NCBI GenBank assembly: GCA_964465915.1
Contig: CAYXMJ010000005.1
Coordinates: 1-42,962 of the forward strand
Length of the DNA: 42,962 nt
Reading direction: 5' to 3'
DNA from: CAVPHV01 sp964465915
GTDB lineage: Bacteria; Actinomycetota; Acidimicrobiia; Spongiisociales; UBA5794
The notes under the pieces are model-generated. The model had not been told where the DNA came from, did not search any database, and saw only the letters and a list, made by a program, of their open reading frames with translations. Positions 33,355-38,882 of this stretch are shown here, one piece after another; positions within the stretch are counted from its first letter, which is position 1; every line of letters begins with the position of its first letter. The translations under genes and the position numbers were made by a program.

Positions 33355-33738
33355 GTGAGCCGTTTTGTGCCCGCACTCACTGTTCTCTTTGTGATCGTCC
33401 CCCTGGTGGAGATCGCGCTATTTGTCGCGGTCGGTCAACAGATCGGCTTCTGGCCCATGGTGCTGATCGTCATTGTGACCGCCGTAGCCGGTTCCATGCT
33501 GGTTTCCCGCCAGGGACGCAGTGCCTACGCCCAGGTGCGTATGGAGTTCGCCTCGGGCCAGTTCCCGGGCAAGTCGCTGGCACACGGCGCGATGATCCTG
33601 GTCGCCGGTGCACTCCTGATCACACCAGGCTTTCTCACCGACATCATCGGGTTCCTGTTGTTGGTTCCCGCGGTCCGCGAGGCACTCCGGCGCTGGGCGG
33701 TGCGGCGCTACACGCCGGGACGCACGATCACGCTATGA
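33355..33738 (+). CDS. fxsA: FxsA family membrane protein
   Basis: 127 residues with the FxsA pattern: VPLVEIALFVAVGQQIGFWP, LVSRQGRSAYAQVRMEFASGQFPGKSLAHGAMILVAGALLITPGFLTDIIGFLLLVPAVR. Three to four membrane helices and a basic C-terminus. E. coli FxsA lessens F-factor exclusion of phage T7; its normal role is unknown. GTG start. The stop overlaps the NUDIX start (ATGA). Confidence 0.9.
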   Translation: MSRFVPALTVLFVIVPLVEIALFVAVGQQIGFWPMVLIVIVTAVAGSMLVSRQGRSAYAQVRMEFASGQFPGKSLAHGAMILVAGALLITPGFLTDIIGFLLLVPAVREALRRWAVRRYTPGRTITL

Positions 33739-34544
33739 GCCTTCGTCCGGCGGCGACGATCTGCGTGTTCCGTCGTGGTGCGGCAGGCTCCGAGGTGCTG
33801 ATGGTCCAGCGGGGCCGCGGTGCCCGGTTCATGGCCGGGGCGTGGGTGTTCCCCGGAGGAGTCGTTGACGACGTCGACGGCGGCGCGCGAGCGGTGGCCG
33901 CCATGGGCGGCTCGATCGGAGATGAGGCGCGCCCCTGGATCGCCGCCGCCTTGCGCGAGTTGGTCGAAGAGGTCCAGGTGTGGGTCACTGCAGAGCCGGT
34001 GATGCTCGAGCAACCCGAAGCGTGGCTGCGCGACGAAGCCGTGTTTGACGCAGCGATCGATCGTGGTCTGCACTTCGACGCCGACCGCGTCGCCTACTTC
34101 GCCAACTGGATCACGCCGACCATGGTTCCGGTCCGCTTCGACACCAGGTTCTTCGCCGTAGAGGTGGTACCCGGCACCCGCGCATTCCCGGAACCGGGCG
34201 AACTCGACGCCGTTGCCTGGGTGACGCCCCGCAACGCCTTGGCTCGAGGACGCTCGGGAGAATGGGTGGTGCCCTTTCCCACCATGAAGACGCTCGAGTT
34301 CTTGGCCGGCTTCGATACCGTTGCCGATCTGATCGCGCATGCCAAGAACCTCCCCACGGTGCCGGCGATCCAGCCCAGGATGCGGGTCGGTGCCGACGGT
34401 GCCCTCGAGGTTGTGCTGCCCGGCGAGCCGGGGTTCGACGATCTCGAGGACGTCCCTCCAGACCCGGCGGCGTTGGCGCAGGCGGCTCAGGCTGCGGCAG
34501 CCAAGGGAACCGCGGTGCCCGAGGTGGGCGGCGATGAAGGTTGA
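33735..34544 (+). CDS. NUDIX hydrolase
   Basis: 269 residues. A NUDT19/RP2p-like layout: strand ATICVFRRG, then VFPGGVVDD, a longer loop, and AALRELVEEVQVWV, giving the Nudix Gly and the REx2EE catalytic helix with an insertion between them. FFAVEVV and WVTPRNAL follow, then an acidic, Ala-rich tail (~235-269). Such enzymes cleave nucleoside-diphosphate derivatives such as CoA; the substrate is not certain. It overlaps fxsA by 4 nt and the MBL gene by 11 nt. Confidence 0.87.
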   Translation: MSLRPAATICVFRRGAAGSEVLMVQRGRGARFMAGAWVFPGGVVDDVDGGARAVAAMGGSIGDEARPWIAAALRELVEEVQVWVTAEPVMLEQPEAWLRDEAVFDAAIDRGLHFDADRVAYFANWITPTMVPVRFDTRFFAVEVVPGTRAFPEPGELDAVAWVTPRNALARGRSGEWVVPFPTMKTLEFLAGFDTVADLIAHAKNLPTVPAIQPRMRVGADGALEVVLPGEPGFDDLEDVPPDPAALAQAAQAAAAKGTAVPEVGGDEG

Positions 34545-35325
34545 ACGGGTACTGGCACCGAACCCGAGCCTGTTCACGGGTCCCGGCACCAATACGTATG
34601 TGATCTCGTCGGCCGGCGAGGCGATCGTGCTCGACCCCGGTCCCATCATCGATCGGCACCTCGCCTCGATCGAGACGGCGCTTGCTGCGGTCACCCCGAC
34701 GGCGGTCATCGTCACCCACACCCACCCGGATCACGCTCCGGCCGCCAATGTATTGGGTGCCCGCCTCGGCGTACCGGTGCTCGGTCACAGCCCGGGTCCC
34801 GAATTCGAGCCTTCGGCGACGCTGGCAGACGGAGATATTGTGACGGTGGGCGAGGTGGAGTTGCACGCCATCCATACCCCCGGACACACCGATGACCACC
34901 TCTGCTACCGAATCGTCGACGCCATCTTCACCGGCGACCACATCATGGGGGGCTCGACCGTGATCGTGGAAGATGCAGCCGCCTACATGGCGTCGCTGCG
35001 CCGGCTCGAGGGCCTGAAGCCGGTTCATCTCTATCCCGGCCACGGGCCCGAGATGCCGGACGCCGGCACCGTCATCACCGAGTACATCGAGCATCGCATC
35101 GAACGGGAGCGCCAAATCATCGCGGCAATCGCCGCCGGCGCCTCGACCGTCGATGACATCGTGCGAGTGGTGTACGCCGACGTCGACGAGTCGCTGCATT
35201 TTGCTGCCGCGTTTCAGGTCAGGACCCAGCTCGCGAAGTTGCAATCTGAGAGTCGTGTATCCTTGTATACAGGCAAGGCAGATGATACGGCCACTGTGCG
35301 ACTCGTTAAGGAGCCGACAGAGTGA
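34534..35325 (+). CDS. Metallo-beta-lactamase fold hydrolase (LACTB2-like)
   Basis: 263 residues. NPSLFTGPGTNTYVI is the LACTB2/GloB-like opening; zinc motif VTHTHPDHAPAA, HTPGHTDDHL, FTGDHIMGG and YPGHGP are complete. A C-terminal winged-helix-like region (~195-245) is typical of the LACTB2 group, some of which are endoribonucleases. The start overlaps the NUDIX end by 11 nt. Context suggests nucleotide or RNA metabolism (inference). Confidence 0.88.
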   Translation: MKVERVLAPNPSLFTGPGTNTYVISSAGEAIVLDPGPIIDRHLASIETALAAVTPTAVIVTHTHPDHAPAANVLGARLGVPVLGHSPGPEFEPSATLADGDIVTVGEVELHAIHTPGHTDDHLCYRIVDAIFTGDHIMGGSTVIVEDAAAYMASLRRLEGLKPVHLYPGHGPEMPDAGTVITEYIEHRIERERQIIAAIAAGASTVDDIVRVVYADVDESLHFAAAFQVRTQLAKLQSESRVSLYTGKADDTATVRLVKEPTE

Positions 35326-36512
35326 AGAAACTCGCCTTGCTCGTTCTCTTGCTGCTGACACTTTCGGTGCCGGCGTACGCACAGAGTTCGGGCGAGATCA
35401 CACCAGAAGACGTCGAGGCAGCCGATGCATATCGGCGGGCCGTTTCGGCGCGGCTGCGTGACGCCACGGACCTCTACGACGCCAACGCCACCCGTGCCGA
35501 GGGTTTGCGCGACGACCTCGATCGCCTCGCCAGCGAGCTGAGCGTGCGCGAGCGCGACCTCGTCGCCACGATGGAAGAGGCCAAGGATGTTGCCATCGAG
35601 CTGTACATGTCGGCTGGGTCAGGGAGTGTGGCGCTGCTCGATGCCAGTTCCATCGCCGAGATTCCGGTCAGGGACGGGTACCTCGAACTCATCTCGGTCA
35701 ATGACCGTGCCGTGCTCAACCGCCTGCTTGCCCTGGAGGCCAGCTACCTCGATCAGCAGGGTCGGCTCGATATCGCCTCGGCAGAGCAAGATGCTGTGGC
35801 CGCCGAGATGGAGGTCCAGGCCGCCGCGATCATGGCTGAGCTCGAGAAGGCCGACACGCAGTACCGGTCGATCGTCTCGGACTACCAGAAGCAAGAAGAG
35901 GAACGGCGCCGGCGCGAGGAAGAAGCCCGCAGGCGCGCCGAGGAGGCCGCCCGCGAGGCAGCCGCCAACCCCGGCAACGGTGGTGGCGGAGGCAACGACG
36001 GAGGCGGTGGTGGCGGAGGCGACGACGGAGGCGGAGGCGACGACGGAGGCGGCGGGTCACCCCCGGCGACCACACCTCCTCCGACCAACCCCCCCACGGT
36101 CGACGCCAGCGGTCGCACCTGCCCGGTCGACGGCCCGACCGGATTCAGCGACTCCTGGGGGGCACCACGCTCCGGCGGTCGTCGTCACCAAGGTGTCGAC
36201 ATGATGTCGCCCCGCGGGACCCCGCTGGTTGCGATCGAGGCCGGCTACGTTCAGCGGATGGGCAACTACGGACTCGGCGGCGTCACCGTGTGGCTCAAGG
36301 GCAACAGTGGCGATGAGTACTACTACGCCCACCTGGACGGCTGGGCATCCGGGCTGCGGACGGGACAGCGGCTGGCCGTCGGCGAGCTGCTCGGGTACGT
36401 CGGCAACACCGGCAACGCCCGGTACACGGCGCCCCACCTCCACTTCGAGCACCACCCCGGTGGCGGCTCGGCGGTGAACCCCTACCCCCTGGTCAGGGCC
36501 CTCTGCGGCTAG
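35322..36512 (+). CDS. Secreted M23 family peptidoglycan endopeptidase with coiled coil
   Basis: 396 residues from GTG 35322 (GTGA overlap with MBL). Signal peptide ~1-20 (LALLVLLLLTLSVPAYA), a long coiled coil ~25-215 rich in Glu/Arg/Ala, a Gly/Asp low-complexity linker (~220-250), Pro/Thr hinge, then an M23 domain with zinc ligands in HQGVDMMSPRGTPLVA and APHLHFEHHPGG. The catalytic HxH motif is intact. The layout (coiled coil plus M23) is that of EnvC/RipA-type cell-division hydrolases, which act on the cell wall during separation. Confidence 0.93.
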   Translation: MKKLALLVLLLLTLSVPAYAQSSGEITPEDVEAADAYRRAVSARLRDATDLYDANATRAEGLRDDLDRLASELSVRERDLVATMEEAKDVAIELYMSAGSGSVALLDASSIAEIPVRDGYLELISVNDRAVLNRLLALEASYLDQQGRLDIASAEQDAVAAEMEVQAAAIMAELEKADTQYRSIVSDYQKQEEERRRREEEARRRAEEAAREAAANPGNGGGGGNDGGGGGGGDDGGGGDDGGGGSPPATTPPPTNPPTVDASGRTCPVDGPTGFSDSWGAPRSGGRRHQGVDMMSPRGTPLVAIEAGYVQRMGNYGLGGVTVWLKGNSGDEYYYAHLDGWASGLRTGQRLAVGELLGYVGNTGNARYTAPHLHFEHHPGGGSAVNPYPLVRALCG

Positions 36513-36516
36513 TGCT

Positions 36517-36545
36517 TCGAGCAGCAACCTGCGGTTGCTGCTCGA
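36517..36545 (+). terminator. Hairpin after the M23 peptidase gene
   Basis: Perfect 13-bp stem (36517-36529 with 36533-36545), 3-nt loop, just past the stop; no T-tract, as often in actinomycetes. Confidence 0.6.
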
Positions 36546-36600
36546 GTTGTCGCCTGCACCCCCACCAACCAGCGAACGTTTCTGATCACAGCACTAGCGG

Positions 36601-36621
36601 CCGGAGCCTCTTGGGCTCCGG
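36601..36621 (-). terminator. Hairpin after mrp
   Basis: 8-bp stem CCGGAGCC/GGCTCCGG with a 5-nt loop, about 32 bp downstream of the mrp stop on the minus strand; no T-tract. Confidence 0.45.
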
Positions 36622-36652
36622 GTCGGCGGGGGCAGCTCCCGCGAGCCGCATG

Positions 36653-37798
36653 CTACGCCTGGGCCATCTGTTCCAACTGCTCGGCGAGCACGGCAATGCG
36701 TGATGTGCAGCTCTCATCTTCTGCCGGCGGGACCAGCCCAACGAGTTGCTGCGCCGCCGCCGTGATGGCACGAGCGGCTGGCGAGTTGGGATGTTCCCGA
36801 ATCGCCGGGGCCCCGGCGTCGCCCCCCTCTACGATGAAGGGGTCGAGCGGGACCTGTCCGATGAGTGGCACCCCGAGATCGTCGGCAAGTTCCTTCCCGC
36901 CGCCGCTCCCAAATAGCGCGTAGTGCTTGCCATCCTCGGTGGTGAAGCCCGCCATGTTCTCGATCACGCCGACAACCGGCATGAAGGACCGTCGCGCCAT
37001 GTCGGCGACCCGGGCTGCCACCTTCTGGGCGGCCTGCTGCGGGGTGGTCACGACGACCATCTCCGCTTGGGGGAGGAGTCGGGCCAGGGCCATCTGGATG
37101 TCGCCCGTGCCTGGAGGCATGTCGATGACGAGGTAGTCCATGTCCTGGGGCCAGGCCACGTCGCGCAGGAACTGCTCGAGCGCTTTCGACAGCATCAGGC
37201 CGCGCCACATCAGGGCCGTGTCCTCGTTCTCGACGATGAGACCGGTCGACACCACGTCGATGCCATGGGCACGAACCGGCACGATCCTGCGGTCCTCGCC
37301 GGCAGAGAGGTGCAGGTCGGTGGCGCCGAGCATACGAGGGACGGAGAATCCCCAGATGTCGGCGTCGATGAGCCCGACCCGGTGCCCACCGTCGGCGATG
37401 GCGAGGGCGAGGTTCACGCTCAGCGACGACTTCCCGACTCCGCCCTTTCCACTGGACACCGCGATCACCCTGGTCAGCGGGCTGACGTTGGTCGGAGTGG
37501 CGTTCTCTCGAGCGTGGCGGCGGGCTCGGCTCATCAAGGCGCTGCGCTCATCTTGAGTCATGGCGGTGATCTGCACGCTGACCGCTTCCACGCCGGGAAG
37601 GGCGGTGACTTTGCGCACGGCATCCGACTCGATCTGGTCGCGCATCGGGCAGGCGGCAATCGTGAGGGCGATCTGAAGGGTCACGTGGGAACCGTCGACG
37701 CTGATGCCCTTGACCATGCCAAGGTCGACGATGTCGGCTCCAAGTTCGGGGTCGATGACACCGCGCAGTGCGGACTCAATTGCTGTGGTAACGGCCAT
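36653..37798 (-). CDS. mrp: Mrp/ApbC/NBP35-type Fe-S cluster carrier P-loop ATPase
   Basis: 381 residues from ATG 37798. MIP18/DUF59 domain ~1-85 with IDPELGADIVDLGMV and the Cys50-containing TIAACPMRDQIE; then the Mrp ATPase: deviant Walker A SSGKGGVGKSSL (115-126), DADIWGFSVPRML and VIDMPPGTGD. The CxxC cluster motif of many Mrp proteins is absent at the usual place (ENMAGFTTEDGKHYALFG), as I recall for actinobacterial members. It carries Fe-S clusters to target proteins in the cytosol. It is divergent from the IscA-type gene. Confidence 0.93.
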   Translation of the reverse strand: MAVTTAIESALRGVIDPELGADIVDLGMVKGISVDGSHVTLQIALTIAACPMRDQIESDAVRKVTALPGVEAVSVQITAMTQDERSALMSRARRHARENATPTNVSPLTRVIAVSSGKGGVGKSSLSVNLALAIADGGHRVGLIDADIWGFSVPRMLGATDLHLSAGEDRRIVPVRAHGIDVVSTGLIVENEDTALMWRGLMLSKALEQFLRDVAWPQDMDYLVIDMPPGTGDIQMALARLLPQAEMVVVTTPQQAAQKVAARVADMARRSFMPVVGVIENMAGFTTEDGKHYALFGSGGGKELADDLGVPLIGQVPLDPFIVEGGDAGAPAIREHPNSPAARAITAAAQQLVGLVPPAEDESCTSRIAVLAEQLEQMAQA

Positions 37799-37804
37799 GG
37801 TGGC

Positions 37805-37810
37805 ATCGTA
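37805..37810 (-). promoter_or_regulatory. -10 element TACGAT for mrp
   Basis: TACGAT on the minus strand, 6-nt spacer to the mrp ATG, no ribosome binding site. Confidence 0.55.
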
Positions 37811-37831
37811 GGCAGTCGCCGCGGTCAATAT

Positions 37832-37847
37832 CACTATGTCCATAGTG
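37832..37847. promoter_or_regulatory. Perfect palindromic operator between mrp and the IscA-type gene
   Basis: CACTATG-TC-CATAGTG: 7-bp arms and a 2-bp centre. It covers the expected -35 positions of both divergent promoters (-10 at 37805-37810 minus and 37860-37865 plus). A shared Fe-S or redox regulator is the natural guess. Confidence 0.55.
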
Positions 37848-37859
37848 GGAAATGGTCCG

Positions 37860-37865
37860 TATACT
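37860..37865 (+). promoter_or_regulatory. -10 element TATACT for the IscA-type gene
   Basis: TATACT, 12 bp downstream of the palindrome; gives a ~40-nt leader with a strong Shine-Dalgarno. Confidence 0.5.
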
Positions 37866-37908
37866 GCCGTCACCGAAGCAGAGCAGCTTCCCGAGGAGGC
37901 CGAGAATC

Positions 37909-38265
37909 TTGATCACGAACGAGCCAGAAGTCCAGGGCCAGCCCGCCACCCTCACTGCCAGCGCCGCCGCCAAGGTGCGCGAATTGATCGAGGCCGAAGG
38001 TGAACCGGACATGGCGCTGCGTCTCGCCGTTCGGCCGGGGGGATGCTCCGGGTTCTCGTACGAGATGTTCTTCGACGCCCAGGTCGACGAGACAGATCTG
38101 GTGACCGAGACCGATGGGGTTCGTCTGCTGGTCGACGCCGAGAGCGCGGCCATGTTGTCCGGCGCCAGCGTCGACTACAAAGAGGCAGGCCTCCAGGGCT
38201 CCGGCTTTGCGATCAACAACCCCAACCAGCAGCGCAGCTGCGGCTGCGGCCAGAGCTTCTGCTGA
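37909..38265 (+). CDS. IscA/ErpA-type iron-sulfur cluster insertion protein
   Basis: 118 residues from TTG 37909, chosen because GAGGAGG ends 9 nt before it; the only upstream ATG would lie at the promoter. A-type scaffold with all three cysteines: Cys46 (GGCSGFSYEM), Cys111 and Cys113 (CGCGQSF) plus one more at the very end (Cys118). It passes Fe-S clusters to apoproteins. Gene neighbour mrp has the same role. Confidence 0.94.
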   Translation: MITNEPEVQGQPATLTASAAAKVRELIEAEGEPDMALRLAVRPGGCSGFSYEMFFDAQVDETDLVTETDGVRLLVDAESAAMLSGASVDYKEAGLQGSGFAINNPNQQRSCGCGQSFC

Positions 38266-38276
38266 GTCTCCTGTAG

Positions 38277-38294
38277 CCGGCCTCACGGGGCCGG
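38277..38294 (+). terminator. Hairpin after the IscA-type gene
   Basis: 6-bp GC stem CCGGCC/GGCCGG with a T-G closing pair and a short loop, 12 bp past the stop; no T-tract. Confidence 0.4.
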
Positions 38295-38311
38295 AATCTG
38301 ACCCAGTTGCT

Positions 38312-38335
38312 GGGACCGGTACTATCGCCGGTCCC
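38312..38335 (+). promoter_or_regulatory. -10 element TACTAT inside an 8-bp palindrome, ridA-like gene
   Basis: Arms GGGACCGG (38312-38319) and CCGGTCCC (38328-38335) flank TACTAT (38320-38325). If this is the promoter, the leader is about 100 nt and a repressor on the palindrome would block it. Confidence 0.4.
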
Positions 38336-38348
38336 ACTTACTGTTCTG

Positions 38349-38404
38349 GCGTGGCTGAGGCGCGATAAACCGCACCCGAACCACGCAAGAACCAGATAGC
38401 GTGG
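38349..38404 (+). promoter_or_regulatory. Leader with mutually exclusive hairpins upstream of the RidA gene
   Basis: CCACGC (38381-38386) can pair with GCGTGG on either side (38349-38354 or 38399-38404). The second hairpin ends close to the GAAGGAG ribosome site. This looks like an attenuator or switch; ligand unknown. Confidence 0.35.
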
Positions 38405-38435
38405 CCTGGAAAAACCCAAGAAGGAGATTGATCCC

Positions 38436-38819
38436 GTGCCAAAGCAGATCCACGACATCAGGGGTGCCCCGGCACCGGTTGGGCCCTATTCCGTTGCGAC
38501 CGAGGCGAACGGGTTCGTGTTTCTCTCCGGCCAGGTAGGGATCAACCCTGCGACCGGCACTGTGGTCGACGGGGGAGTGGCACCAGAGACTCGTCAGGTG
38601 ATGGAGAACATCGGCGCAATCCTCGGTGAGCTCGGTTTGGGCTACGCCGACATCGTCAAGACGACCATCTTCCTCACCGACATGGGCGAGTTCGCCATCG
38701 TCAATGCGGCCTACGGCGAATATGTCGGTGACGCCAAACCGGCCCGATCGACGGTGGAGGTCAGCGCCCTGCCGCTCGGCGTCCACGTCGAAATCGAGGT
38801 CCTTGCGTCCCGGGCATAG
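38436..38819 (+). CDS. RidA family reactive-imine deaminase
   Basis: 127 residues from GTG 38436 with GAAGGAG 9 nt upstream. RidA/YjgF hallmarks: APVGPYSVATEANGFVFLSGQ, ETRQVMENIGAILGELG, KTTIFLTDM and KPARSTVEVSALPLGVHVEIE, including the Arg that binds the substrate carboxylate. Trimers deaminate enamines/imines such as 2-aminoacrylate made by PLP enzymes. It is the last gene before a convergent lipoprotein gene. Confidence 0.94.
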   Translation: MPKQIHDIRGAPAPVGPYSVATEANGFVFLSGQVGINPATGTVVDGGVAPETRQVMENIGAILGELGLGYADIVKTTIFLTDMGEFAIVNAAYGEYVGDAKPARSTVEVSALPLGVHVEIEVLASRA

Positions 38820-38822
38820 CCC

Positions 38823-38859
38823 GGGCCGTTTCCCGGCCGTAGCTCGGGGCCGTTTCCCG
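38823..38859. repeat. Two direct copies of a 13-bp hairpin-forming unit
   Basis: GGGCCGTTTCCCG at 38823-38835 and again at 38847-38859, 24 bp apart. Each copy is self-complementary (CGGG/CCCG). Lies between the convergent RidA and lipoprotein genes, so probably a bidirectional terminator. Confidence 0.5.
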
Positions 38860-38882
38860 CCAGGAAGCGAGTCTTGGTTGGG

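Noticed and set aside
32235..33734. Plus-strand extensions of fxsA and NUDIX across selA
   Set aside because: Antisense to selA; family similarity starts at 33355 and 33735.
38258..38310. Possible Sec read-through of the TGA that ends the IscA-type gene, with a hairpin 12 bp later
   Set aside because: The protein is complete with CGCG and a final Cys; the hairpin loop lacks SECIS features and fits a terminator.
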